Assembly (NCBI GenBank): GCA_016722065.1
Contig: JADKGX010000001.1
Coordinates: 1,488,001-1,552,000 of the forward strand
Reading direction: 5' to 3'
DNA: 64,000 bases
From: Planctomycetota bacterium
GTDB lineage: Bacteria > Planctomycetota > UBA8742 > UBA2392
Below, in pieces: positions 7,970 to 15,911 of the stretch (positions within the stretch are counted from its first letter, which is position 1; every line of letters begins with the position of its first letter). The notes below the pieces were generated by a model. That model did no database searches. It was given only the letters and a program-made list of their open reading frames with translations, and had not been told where the DNA came from. Made by a program: the position numbers and the translations under genes.

Positions 7970-8425
7970 TTACTTCTTCTTGAGTGACCGAACATAGGCC
8001 ACAAGCGCCCAGCGCTGTTCTTCTTTCAGGCTGTCCTTGAACGGCGTCATGCCCGACCCTTCCGGCCCCGCCGCGCCGCCGACGGTGATGTGCCAGAAGA
8101 TGTAGTCGTCGTTGACACTGTTTTGGAACTCCGCGCTGGTCAGGTCACCGGCGGGTGGCTTCAGGGCCTTGCCAATGGCGGAATCCCCGTCGCCCTTGTC
8201 GCCGTGGCACGAGATGCACTGCGACTTGAACACTTTTTCTCCATCCGCCACGGCATCGGGCGTGGGGTTGGTTTTGTCCTTGAACTCTGCGGGCACTGAC
8301 TTGCGCAGCACTACCGGTGCCTTGGCCGTGGAGTTCCCGGCTGCTCCGTTGGAGCCGCCGCCGCAGGCAGCAAAGAAGGCGGCCATGCCAGCCAACAGGA
8401 CAGTCATCATCAGTTTGGGTTTCAT
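7970..8425 (-). CDS. Monohaem cytochrome c lipoprotein of the nirS operon
   Basis: A 151-aa class I-type cytochrome c with a lipobox (FFAACGGG) and one haem-binding CISCH (~residues 70-74). A possible Met ligand lies in GSGMTPF, followed by the C-terminal helix WALVAYVRSLKKK. It would shuttle electrons at the outer face of the cytoplasmic membrane. Only 9 bp separate it from nirS and its ribosome-binding site GGAG overlaps the nirS stop codon, so it is very likely co-expressed and may be the nitrite reductase donor. A close paralogue lies at 52007-52489; both share the RKSVPAEFK and DLTSAEFQ segments. Confidence 0.85.
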   Translation of the reverse strand: MKPKLMMTVLLAGMAAFFAACGGGSNGAAGNSTAKAPVVLRKSVPAEFKDKTNPTPDAVADGEKVFKSQCISCHGDKGDGDSAIGKALKPPAGDLTSAEFQNSVNDDYIFWHITVGGAAGPEGSGMTPFKDSLKEEQRWALVAYVRSLKKK

Positions 8426-8434
8426 GGCGCTCTC

Positions 8435-10153
8435 CTAATAGATGTCGTGCATCGTGTTGTAGACGTTGAAGTGACCTGTCGGTGTCACCATCCAATCGCC
8501 CGTGATCTCTGCAATCAGCTCCAGCGTCTTGTCGTCGTAGACCAGGATGGCGCCCTTCTGGTCCTTCTTGCCCCAGGCCGCGACCCAGATTTCGGTGCCG
8601 GCCTTGTTGTACTCAATGTGAACGGCCTTGTGGCCGCGGTACTTTTCGGGGATCAGCAGCGTCTTCTTGTTGGTCAGGGTCGCCTTGTCAATCACAAAGA
8701 TGCTGTCGGCAAGTTCCTTATCCGGGTTGAGTGCACGGTCGCAATAGATGTTGCCCGAGTTCGGGTGTGTTTTGACAAACAGGTTGCCGCCGCCGTTGCC
8801 GGGCAGTTCCACCAGCTTGACCACCTTCCAGGCATTGGCGGGGTGGCCTTCCGGGTCTGTTCCGATGAAGCTGACGTGGTTGCTTCCGATGTGGCCCGTG
8901 GCCCACAACGGCCCGTACTCGGGGTGGTCGACGTTGGCACCGCGGCCCGGGTGCGGCGTCTGGCCTTTGGTTTCGACGTTGGCGACCAGCTTCTGTGTCA
9001 CGCTGTCAATCACAGAAATCTTGTGGCGTGCGTTGGCAGCCAGCATCAGATAGCGGCCGCTGCTGTCCCAGCCACCGTCGTGCAAGTAGCGTTCGGCGGC
9101 GATCATCTTGATGCCCAGAGGGCCTTCGCCGTTGCCCAGCTTGGAATAGTCGACAATCCAGACCTGGCCGGTTTCCTTGACATTCACCATCCAGTTGGGG
9201 CTGTGGTGGTCCGACACAATGGCTGCCACGCGAGCCTCGCGGACAAATTCGCCGTTGTCGATTTCATAGCCCGAGGTTGAAAGCACGCGGATTGGTTCCA
9301 GCGTGTCGCCCTTCATGATCACCAGCATCGGGGGCCAATAGCCACCGACGATGACGTACTTGTCAAGAAAGCCCTCGAACTTGGTGGTTTCCACCGAGCG
9401 TGCTTCGTTGACGGCCTTGACTTCGGCCACGATGTCGGGCTTGTCCATCCACAGGTCGATCATGCCGACTTTGCCGTCACGGCCGATGCTGTAGAAGTAG
9501 CGCCCCGAGGCCGAGCTGCGCAGGATGTGCACCGCAAAGCCTGAGTTGACAATGTTGACCAGTTGCTTGGTGTCACCATCAATGATGGCGACCTTGCCCA
9601 CATCGCGCAGCACTACGCCGAAGTAGTTCTGCCAGTTGCGGCCGGCCGGTGGCTCCGTGGGGCGCTTGTCCACGGGCACGTACAGTTTGTAGGACTCCTT
9701 GATCTCTTTCAGGCTGCGTTCCGGCGGCGGCGGCGGCGGATTCTGCACGTAGCGCGCCATCAACTTGACTTCGTCGGGCGAAAGAATGCCCGACTTGCCC
9801 CATTCAGGCATGCCCGCGGGCGAGCCATTGGTGATCATGGCTTCCAGGTAGGCCGTGCCCTTTTTGCGCGTGTTGGCCGGTTCAATGTTCGGGCCGGTGG
9901 CGCCTTTGCGCAGCACTCCGTGGCAACCAGCGCAACGGTTGAAGAATATCTGCTTGCCTTTGTCCATCTGTTCAGCCGACAGCTCGACATCGTCGTGCTT
10001 GTGGCCGTCGTCGTGCATGTCGTCGTCAGCGTGGTTGGCGTCGTTTTTACCCGCACCCCCGTTGCCGGCGGCGGGCCCGCATCCGGCGGCGGCCACAAAG
10101 GCGGCCCCGGCCAGCGCAAGCGCCATCAGTGTCAACTGTCTGCGCGCAATCAT
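8435..10153 (-). CDS. nirS: Cytochrome cd1 nitrite reductase (NO-forming)
   Basis: A 572-aa enzyme reducing nitrite to NO with haem c and haem d1. The cytochrome c domain has CAGCH (~74-78) and a GMPEWG Met-ligand region. The eight-bladed d1 propeller carries the conserved segments AVHILRSSASGRY (axial His ~209), YLHDGGWD (His ~358), QTPHPGRGAN (His ~401), FVKTHPNSG and the C-terminus VTPTGHFNVYNTM. Length is normal for NirS. Unusually, the signal region ends in AAAGC, suggesting a possible lipid anchor, and residues 37-54 are rich in His and Asp. AGGAGA precedes the ATG. It heads a two-gene unit with the cytochrome c and follows the cytochrome b fusion by 127 bp. Confidence 0.95.
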   Translation of the reverse strand: MIARRQLTLMALALAGAAFVAAAGCGPAAGNGGAGKNDANHADDDMHDDGHKHDDVELSAEQMDKGKQIFFNRCAGCHGVLRKGATGPNIEPANTRKKGTAYLEAMITNGSPAGMPEWGKSGILSPDEVKLMARYVQNPPPPPPERSLKEIKESYKLYVPVDKRPTEPPAGRNWQNYFGVVLRDVGKVAIIDGDTKQLVNIVNSGFAVHILRSSASGRYFYSIGRDGKVGMIDLWMDKPDIVAEVKAVNEARSVETTKFEGFLDKYVIVGGYWPPMLVIMKGDTLEPIRVLSTSGYEIDNGEFVREARVAAIVSDHHSPNWMVNVKETGQVWIVDYSKLGNGEGPLGIKMIAAERYLHDGGWDSSGRYLMLAANARHKISVIDSVTQKLVANVETKGQTPHPGRGANVDHPEYGPLWATGHIGSNHVSFIGTDPEGHPANAWKVVKLVELPGNGGGNLFVKTHPNSGNIYCDRALNPDKELADSIFVIDKATLTNKKTLLIPEKYRGHKAVHIEYNKAGTEIWVAAWGKKDQKGAILVYDDKTLELIAEITGDWMVTPTGHFNVYNTMHDIY

Positions 10154-10221
10154 GGCTGTCTCCTCAAGTAGTTCTGTCGCGTTTCTGGTGTCGCAAGGAC
10201 TTCATTTCAGATATTCGGACC

Positions 10222-10238
10222 TTCGTGTGCTATTATCC
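10222..10238 (-). promoter_or_regulatory. GATA...CGAA motif in the nirS upstream region
   Basis: On the minus strand it reads GATAATAGCACACGAA, sharing GATAAnA-N2-A-N2-CGAA with the sites before the dehydrogenase (611-627) and the porin (4745-4761). It lies about 69 nt before the nirS ATG. No FNR/DNR-type TTGAT-N4-ATCAA box is visible in this interval. Confidence 0.35.
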
Positions 10239-10280
10239 TTTTAGCGTTCCCGGCGCGACAGTCAAATCCAATCCGGCCGC

Positions 10281-12368
10281 CTAATCCCACCGGAATCCGG
10301 CATCGGAATCAAACTGCACCACATGCCGGCGGCCCGCTTCAAACTCCAGCTCCTGCGTGGCCTGCCAGGTCCATTCCGCCGGGTCCGGTGTATCGCCAAG
10401 GCGCACTTCCACCCGGTGCCGGCCCGCCGTTACGCCCAGTTCGACAACGCCCACGCTGGCACTGTTGTTGTGAATGCCGCGCGGGTCATACACGCCGTCG
10501 TGCACTAACTCGCCATCTACCAGCACACGCAGCCGCACCGGGCAAAGCGCCGCGCGCTTTTTCATGCCCTTGAGGTGCGGCAACTCGGAATCCACCGCGC
10601 CTGCTTCCTCCAGCGGTTTGCCGGCGTGCTTGAACGTGACTGCAAGACCCGCAGGCGGCCGCGCTGGCGCCATGTACGCAAACTCTGACCCCACGGCCGT
10701 TGCGCCGCCAAACAGTGCCAGCGACAGTACGACCGCCAGGACAATCGCCAGCGGGTTGCGCCGCGTATCGGCCGGGGCCGGCCCAAAGGCCGATGCCAGC
10801 GCCTTGGCCAGCCCGCGTCGACCCGTGGAGTTGCGCTCGAGGTACCGGAAGCTGTCGCTGCCAAGGCGGGCCGGGTCAAAGAACGGCTCGCGCTTGCCCT
10901 GGGCCCGTTGCGACGCAATCTCGCTGCCCAGGCGGCAGCGCGGCTCGGTGCCGCCGCAACCTACAATCACACTGCGACCGTGCTGGCGCGTCACCAGTTC
11001 TGCAAGCGAGCTGTGAACCCACGCCGCACAGGGCACCGCAACCACGCGCCAGCCCGGCAAATCAGGCGACAGGCCGGTGGCTTCACTATGGCGCACCTGG
11101 CGCCCCGCCCCATCGGCGCACAGGTACACCACATCGCGGGGTCCGGCGGGATCTGCCATCCAGCGTGTCAGGCGGTCGCGCACGTCGCGCCGCTGAAGTT
11201 CCTCATAATCAATTGCGGCCGGGTCGCAGCTTCCCACGCACACGCCGCAACTGACGCAGCGGGCCGGGTCGATCTGGGACACCAGGTTTTCGCGGCCCTC
11301 TTTGGGCACCATGGTGATGGCTTCGTAGGGGCAGTCCTGAAAACACTGGGTGCAGCCGTTGCAGCGCTTTTCTTCCGTGTGCGCCGGCGCCAGCCTGGGG
11401 CGCGCGGCCAGCCAGGGCAGCGCCGACAAGCCCAGCAGCAGGCCAATGGCCAGCACCCAAAAAGCATAGGGCGGCACGCGCTCCATCAGCTGCAGCGGGA
11501 ACAGGTAGAACCAGTCAATGCCAAACCCCTGCGGGTACCGGGACATGTCCGCGCGCGCCGCCAGCGAAGCCGGCAGCAGCAGCGACAGCCCGCACAACGC
11601 CACAATGCAGCCTAGCGTAAGCCAGCGCGGCGGCAGAAACTTGGGCTTGCGCAGCCGCACCAGGTGCACCCACAACAGAAAACACATCGGCACGGGCAGC
11701 AGCACGTGGGCAAAGAACACCGCAAAGAAAAGCAGCGAGTTGATGTCCTCGTTGCGCAGGTACGAGCGCGCCACGGGTTCGGGGAAGATCGGCAGCGCGT
11801 CCAGCACATGCGCGCTGGCCGTGGCCACCGCTTGCGCCCGCGTGTCCCAGACCAGCCAGTATCCGGTCCAGCCCAGCAGCCACAGCAGGCCCAGCAGCAA
11901 CAGACCCGTCACCCAGGCCAGGCTGCGCGGGCCGGTAAAGCGCCGCGCGGCCAGCACCTTCAGCGCGTGAATGCCCCCAAACAACACGCAGGCATCGGAA
12001 CTGTAACGGTGCAGGGCGCGCACAAAGCCCGCGCCAAAGCGCGATTCGTTCATGGCAGCCACGGAATCCCAGGCCTGGTGAACGCTGCTGCTGTACCAGA
12101 ACAACAGCAGAATGCCGCTGACCACCGCGACCAGAAAGCTCAGGGCCGAAATCGCGCCGGTCCAGGCCAGCGGGTTGGCACTTGCCGGCAAACCCCGACC
12201 CAGCCAGTTTTCCAGCCGCAGCAATCCACGGTCTGCGGCCGCCAAGGGCGCTTCGCCGCGCAGGGGCCGGTCTGGCCGGGCCGAAGTCTCTACGTTGAGT
12301 TCGCGCTGCAGTTCCACGGTCGCCGCAGCTGCGGGCACGGCATCATGAACGGGTTGGTCCGGGCTCAT
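10281..12368 (-). CDS. Cytochrome b / two-[4Fe-4S] ferredoxin / MvhD-like fusion protein
   Basis: A 695-aa modular membrane protein. Residues ~65-300 are a cytochrome b N-terminal (b6-like) domain with two H-X13-H pairs (His ~120/134 and ~221/235) that can bind two b haems. Residues ~336-381 hold two ferredoxin motifs (CNGCTQCFQDCP and CVSCGVCVGSCDP). Residues ~412-505 resemble the MvhD/HdrA-associated iron-sulphur domain, with Cys at ~417, 447, 471 and 478 (VIVGCGGTEPRC). A further TM (~541-560) leads to an exported C-terminal beta-rich domain. It overlaps senC by ATGA. By context it probably oxidises quinol and feeds nirS or the NO reductase; no bc1 PEWY motif is seen. The arrangement is unusual and its function is inferred. 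Confidence 0.8.
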   Translation of the reverse strand: MSPDQPVHDAVPAAAATVELQRELNVETSARPDRPLRGEAPLAAADRGLLRLENWLGRGLPASANPLAWTGAISALSFLVAVVSGILLLFWYSSSVHQAWDSVAAMNESRFGAGFVRALHRYSSDACVLFGGIHALKVLAARRFTGPRSLAWVTGLLLLGLLWLLGWTGYWLVWDTRAQAVATASAHVLDALPIFPEPVARSYLRNEDINSLLFFAVFFAHVLLPVPMCFLLWVHLVRLRKPKFLPPRWLTLGCIVALCGLSLLLPASLAARADMSRYPQGFGIDWFYLFPLQLMERVPPYAFWVLAIGLLLGLSALPWLAARPRLAPAHTEEKRCNGCTQCFQDCPYEAITMVPKEGRENLVSQIDPARCVSCGVCVGSCDPAAIDYEELQRRDVRDRLTRWMADPAGPRDVVYLCADGAGRQVRHSEATGLSPDLPGWRVVAVPCAAWVHSSLAELVTRQHGRSVIVGCGGTEPRCRLGSEIASQRAQGKREPFFDPARLGSDSFRYLERNSTGRRGLAKALASAFGPAPADTRRNPLAIVLAVVLSLALFGGATAVGSEFAYMAPARPPAGLAVTFKHAGKPLEEAGAVDSELPHLKGMKKRAALCPVRLRVLVDGELVHDGVYDPRGIHNNSASVGVVELGVTAGRHRVEVRLGDTPDPAEWTWQATQELEFEAGRRHVVQFDSDAGFRWD

Positions 12369-13321
12369 GGCTTGGGGCCCGTTTCCGCCAGCAGAAGTTG
12401 AAGCGCCTCCAGCATCCAGCGCTCCTGCAAGTCACCAATCGAGAAGCGATAAGCCAGCGCGCCGTCGCGATCCAGCACCAGAAACACATTGTTGTGGTCA
12501 ATCACGCCGCGCTCTGCATTCCAGGTGCGCAAGATCCCGATCTGCGAAAGCGCTGTCCCCACATCGCGCGAAGGGCCCGTCAGCATGTGAAAGGTCGGGG
12601 GGCTTACGCCGTGGCTTGCCGCCAGCTCCGTCAGCACGGCCTGGGTGTCGTGCTCCGGGTCCAGCGTGACGGCAAGAATGTGCACCTGCGCCTGCTGGGC
12701 TTGCGTCAGGCGCGACGTGACACGTTTGATCTGCGCCAGCACCAGCGGGCAGGTTGCGCCGCAACGCGCGTACACGCCTGTCAACACCACAACGTCACCC
12801 CGGAAATCGGAGGCGGCAATCGGCTGGCCGACTTGATTCGTCAGCCGGAAATCCGGCGCCTGCATGTGCGTGCGCAAGCGCTGGGCCGGAAACTGCGGCG
12901 CCTGGGTTTCACCGGGATTGATGCCCACAAGAAACAGCCCCGCCCCCACGGCCGCAACGACCACAGCAGCCCCCGCCACGCAATGCAACATGGCCCGGCG
13001 CCGGCGCAAAACCTTGCGCCACTGCGAACCATAGATGGCCGTTGTAATCAACCCCAGCATCAAGGGCCCCAGCACCAGCGGAATCAGAAAGGCCGGGTTG
13101 ATGCCCTGGGCGTCGTCGTAATCGAGGCACCAGCGGCGGAAGTCTTGGGCAAAGTCTCCAAGCGGGCCAGAGGCCGTTTGCGGCACCAGCAGAATGGCCC
13201 CCAGCAGCAGGTGATACAGAATCACCGTGGCCAGCGAAAACACGCCAAAGCGCCAGCTGCGAAAGAACCGCCGCACGTGGGCGGTCCCGCGAATCAACCG
13301 CCGTGATCGGAGTGTGGCCAT
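12365..13321 (-). CDS. SCO1/SenC copper chaperone with N-terminal membrane domain
   Basis: A 318-aa protein. Residues ~20-135 contain three TM segments, then a thioredoxin-fold SCO domain (~150-318) with the Cu-binding CGATC (Cys ~187 and 191) and the distal His in VIDHNN (~276). SCO proteins deliver copper to or reduce the CuA site of subunit II, and a CuA subunit lies two genes upstream. The longer upstream reading frame is non-coding; the ATG at 13321 fits best, with a weak ribosome-binding site. The 3' end overlaps the cytochrome b fusion by 4 bp. The N-terminal three-TM extension is not typical of SCO proteins. Confidence 0.88.
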   Translation of the reverse strand: MATLRSRRLIRGTAHVRRFFRSWRFGVFSLATVILYHLLLGAILLVPQTASGPLGDFAQDFRRWCLDYDDAQGINPAFLIPLVLGPLMLGLITTAIYGSQWRKVLRRRRAMLHCVAGAAVVVAAVGAGLFLVGINPGETQAPQFPAQRLRTHMQAPDFRLTNQVGQPIAASDFRGDVVVLTGVYARCGATCPLVLAQIKRVTSRLTQAQQAQVHILAVTLDPEHDTQAVLTELAASHGVSPPTFHMLTGPSRDVGTALSQIGILRTWNAERGVIDHNNVFLVLDRDGALAYRFSIGDLQERWMLEALQLLLAETGPKP

Positions 13322-13346
13322 GGAAGTGCCTTTGGGCGACGGGTCA

Positions 13347-13375
13347 GGGGGCCGTACTTTCCGCTCACGGCCCCC
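13347..13375 (-). other. Intercistronic hairpin between norS and senC
   Basis: Perfect 9-bp stem GGGGGCCGT / ACGGCCCCC with an 11-nt loop in the 68-bp gap. No T-run follows on the minus strand, so mRNA processing or partial attenuation is more likely than full termination. Confidence 0.4.
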
Positions 13376-13389
13376 AACCCGGTGCTGCG

Positions 13390-15102
13390 TTACTTGACGT
13401 ACCACACGTCGGCCAGCGCCTTCCAGTTCGCGAAGTAATACACGACAAACGAAGCCAGGAAGATCAGCGTCAGTACGACCGTACCGGTGGTCTTGAGCTT
13501 GCCTTCCGCCGGGTTCCAGGCCGTTGTCAGCAGGTTCTTGGTCATGCGGTCCTGCTCTGGTGTCTGCCAACTGGTCATGGCGCGGCCTTTGTTGGACTTT
13601 CCAAAGAACGCGGCATAGGCCGTCAGGGCCGCAAAGATCACGGCACCTGTGGCGGCAATCAGGCCGCCAATGCCCAGCATGGCCAGAAACGGCGTGGCCC
13701 CGCCCATGTCCACGGCAATGCGCGCACCGGTGAAGTCAATGTCGGGGTGGCGGCGGGGCACGCCCATCGAGCCCGCCAGCGTCATGCCCACAGCCATGAT
13801 CACGATGCCCCCGCCAAAGATGTAGGGCTGCACACGCGCCAGCGCACGCAGCGGATACTCGCGCTGGAAGATCAGTGGCACCACGTAATAGGCCAGACCC
13901 ATGAACGCCAGCGCCGTGCCGCCCGCCACCGTCATGTGGAAGTGCCCGGGAATGCGCAGCGTGTTGTGGGCAATGATGTTGATCTGGTGCGTGCCCAGCG
14001 TGACGCCCGTGATACCGCCGCCAAAGCCGAAGATCAGCAGCGACAGAAACATGGCTGAAAAGCCGGGGTCCTTCCACGGGGCCTTAGTCAGCCAGCCAAA
14101 CAACCCGCCAATGCCCTTTTTGCGCTGGGCGACTTCAATGCTGGCCGGCACCGTAAAGCCGTGAATCATGCTCGCCATCACGGCCAGATACAGCGCGTAG
14201 CTGGTGTTCCACATCTTCCAGGGTGCGCCAACACCCGGGTCCACAAGCAGGTGGTGCGCCGAGGCCAGGTTGATGAACATGATGTACAGGACAAACGCTA
14301 CGCGGCACACCGTCTGGTTGATCGGCTTGGCGCCCACCGTCAGGGTCGCCAGCAGGTACCACACCGCCACGTGCGCGCACACGTTGATCTGCTGGCTGGC
14401 GTGACCCAGCCCCCACCAGATCAACCGATACCAGCCCGGGTCAGGTGCCTTTTCCAGCGCGCCCAGTGACCACAGCCAGGCCGGAATCAGCGCAATGGCA
14501 CCGTGCACAATCGTGAACACCGCGATGATCGCTGCGGCCAGCGCGCCGAACACTACAAGCGGCATCGAGCCCTTGTAGGTACGGTCGCGCCGGGCGATGT
14601 ACACACCGCCAAAGAAGTTGATTACACCCAGCAGCGCGCCCACGGCAAACAGCAGCATGCCCAGGTAGAATTCCTGCTCTGCCTTCAGCGGAACATAGCT
14701 GGTCATCATCACCGAGGCACGGCCTGACAACACACTGAAGTTGACCGTTGCCCAGCCGATCAACATCAGGCCGAACTGGCCATAGCCCAGGGCGCGCGAG
14801 AAGTTTCGCGAGTTCAGAAGCGTGCTGGCGCAGAAGTACAGAATCGCCATTTCCATGAACAGGATCCAGAAGATCAACATGTTCAGGCCGTGCAGCGAGA
14901 TGTACTTGTAGTAGTCAATCGGATCCAGCAGCGCCACGGCTTCCCAGCGCGTCAGCGCCAGCAGGTAGGCCGCAATCGCGCCGATCAGCAGGCTGACCAC
15001 GCCAAAGACGGCATTGAGCTTGATGAAGCGCTGCGCATCCAGGTCCACGGTCAAGCCGGTGGTGGCGCAAACCCGCATACGCTCCGTTATGAAGTTGCCC
15101 AT
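13390..15102 (-). CDS. norS: Haem-copper NO reductase subunit I (sNOR-type, NorS)
   Basis: A 570-aa protein with ~12 TM helices of the haem-copper oxidase superfamily. All six metal-ligand His can be placed: helix II His ~71 (SLHGLN), helix VI His ~234, helix VII His-His ~283/284 (SAHHLLVDPG) and helix X His ~387/389 (GHFHMTVAGG). The oxidase motif HPEVY is HASQQ here, so Gln replaces the catalytic cross-linked Tyr. That Tyr is needed for O2 reduction, and its loss marks NO reductase-like members. Neighbours are a CuA subunit II and SenC, the arrangement described as norSY-senC in ammonia oxidisers. It probably reduces NO from NirS to N2O. NO as substrate is inferred from motif and context. 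Confidence 0.82.
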   Translation of the reverse strand: MGNFITERMRVCATTGLTVDLDAQRFIKLNAVFGVVSLLIGAIAAYLLALTRWEAVALLDPIDYYKYISLHGLNMLIFWILFMEMAILYFCASTLLNSRNFSRALGYGQFGLMLIGWATVNFSVLSGRASVMMTSYVPLKAEQEFYLGMLLFAVGALLGVINFFGGVYIARRDRTYKGSMPLVVFGALAAAIIAVFTIVHGAIALIPAWLWSLGALEKAPDPGWYRLIWWGLGHASQQINVCAHVAVWYLLATLTVGAKPINQTVCRVAFVLYIMFINLASAHHLLVDPGVGAPWKMWNTSYALYLAVMASMIHGFTVPASIEVAQRKKGIGGLFGWLTKAPWKDPGFSAMFLSLLIFGFGGGITGVTLGTHQINIIAHNTLRIPGHFHMTVAGGTALAFMGLAYYVVPLIFQREYPLRALARVQPYIFGGGIVIMAVGMTLAGSMGVPRRHPDIDFTGARIAVDMGGATPFLAMLGIGGLIAATGAVIFAALTAYAAFFGKSNKGRAMTSWQTPEQDRMTKNLLTTAWNPAEGKLKTTGTVVLTLIFLASFVVYYFANWKALADVWYVK

Positions 15103-15117
15103 GGCCCAGCCCCCTGG

Positions 15118-15645
15118 TTATTCCTCGACGACAATCAGCCCGGTCATGGCATGGTGACCGGCGCCGCAGAACTCGTTGCAGATGATCTTGAACTCGCCGG
15201 ATTCGGTCGGCGTCACCGTCAGTACGTGGTCGTAGCCGGGCAGAACGTGAAAGTTCACGTTCACTGGCTGCAGCGAAAAGCCGTGCTGGTAATCGCCCGA
15301 CGAAACGTGAAGCTTGTATTCGACGCCCTTCTTCAACTTCAGCGCCGGGTACCACTGCCAGTTCTTGCCGATCAGGTAGCCGTGGCCGCCGGGTGGCACC
15401 TCGACAATCGGCAGCCCGTTGCGGTCGCCCACCTGGCCCGCCGCCACGAACTGCGCGACGCGTTTTTCAAAATCAGACGGGTTGACATCGTAGGCTTCGC
15501 CGGCGCTGGTCTGCCTACCGCGAAAGTGCCAGTAGGGCATGGCGGCTGAAAGCACCAGGCACCATGCCAGTGCCAAGCCGACCCACATGCGCTCTGCGCC
15601 GTGAGGCGCCCTGACCCAGCCGTTTGGTACCGGAAAGATACTCAT
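15118..15645 (-). CDS. norY: CuA-containing subunit II of the NO reductase (NorY)
   Basis: A 175-aa protein with one N-terminal TM helix (~20-42, MWVGLALAWCLVLSAAM) and a periplasmic cupredoxin domain. The CuA ligands are all present: His in DYQHGFSL, then CNEFCGAGHHAM with both Cys, the backbone Glu position, His and Met. It would accept electrons from cytochrome c and pass them to subunit I. It lies 15 bp before norS and 27 bp after a small membrane ORF, in one operon with senC. It is shorter than aa3-type subunit II and has one TM, as in ba3-type and sNOR enzymes. Confidence 0.88.
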   Translation of the reverse strand: MSIFPVPNGWVRAPHGAERMWVGLALAWCLVLSAAMPYWHFRGRQTSAGEAYDVNPSDFEKRVAQFVAAGQVGDRNGLPIVEVPPGGHGYLIGKNWQWYPALKLKKGVEYKLHVSSGDYQHGFSLQPVNVNFHVLPGYDHVLTVTPTESGEFKIICNEFCGAGHHAMTGLIVVEE

Positions 15646-15672
15646 TGCGCTCCCCCAGATTCGCCTGCGCGG

Positions 15673-15858
15673 TTACGGCAGTTCGGCCTTCTTGACCAGC
15701 AGCAGTTCGACCCAACCCCAAACGGTGTAGGAAAAGAACGGAACAAAAAACCCGAGCATCAGCAGCAGCCAAGGGTTGTCCATGAAGCGTTGCAGCCAGT
15801 GCACCGGTGTGTCCTCTGGTTCCGTCAGCGGTTTCTCGGCTTCGGTTGGCGTGGTCAT
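15673..15858 (-). CDS. Small single-TM protein, first gene of the nor operon
   Basis: A 61-aa protein: an acidic N-terminal arm (~1-25), one TM helix (~29-55, LLLMLGFFVPFFSYTVWGWV) and a short Lys-containing tail. GGAG precedes the ATG by 6 nt. Its position directly before norY suggests a small accessory subunit of the NO reductase, comparable to the tiny subunits of ba3 and cbb3 oxidases. I do not recognise a named family. Upstream (15859-15929) is AT-rich and should hold the operon promoter; a GGATAAA sequence at 15906-15900 (minus) is a weak match to the motif seen upstream of nirS. Confidence 0.7.
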   Translation of the reverse strand: MTTPTEAEKPLTEPEDTPVHWLQRFMDNPWLLLMLGFFVPFFSYTVWGWVELLLVKKAELP

Positions 15859-15911
15859 GGTGATCTCCTGGGCTGCCCCTTCACAGATATTACTACCTCT
15901 TTATCCTGTTT

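Noticed and set aside
10174..10261. CTGTCGCG / CGCGACAG inverted repeat upstream of nirS
   Set aside because: The arms are only 8 bp and 72 bp apart in GC-rich DNA, so chance occurrence is likely.
13390..15102. Reading norS as an aerobic cytochrome c oxidase subunit I
   Set aside because: The active-site Tyr is Gln, and the neighbours (nirS, senC, CuA subunit with the norSY order) point to NO reduction.
2530..15906. GATA...TATC pairs spaced by 4, 12 and 20 bp at different promoters, looking like an 8-bp periodic operator
   Set aside because: Only the 4-bp form occurs twice with flanking similarity; the other spacings are single cases and probably coincidental.
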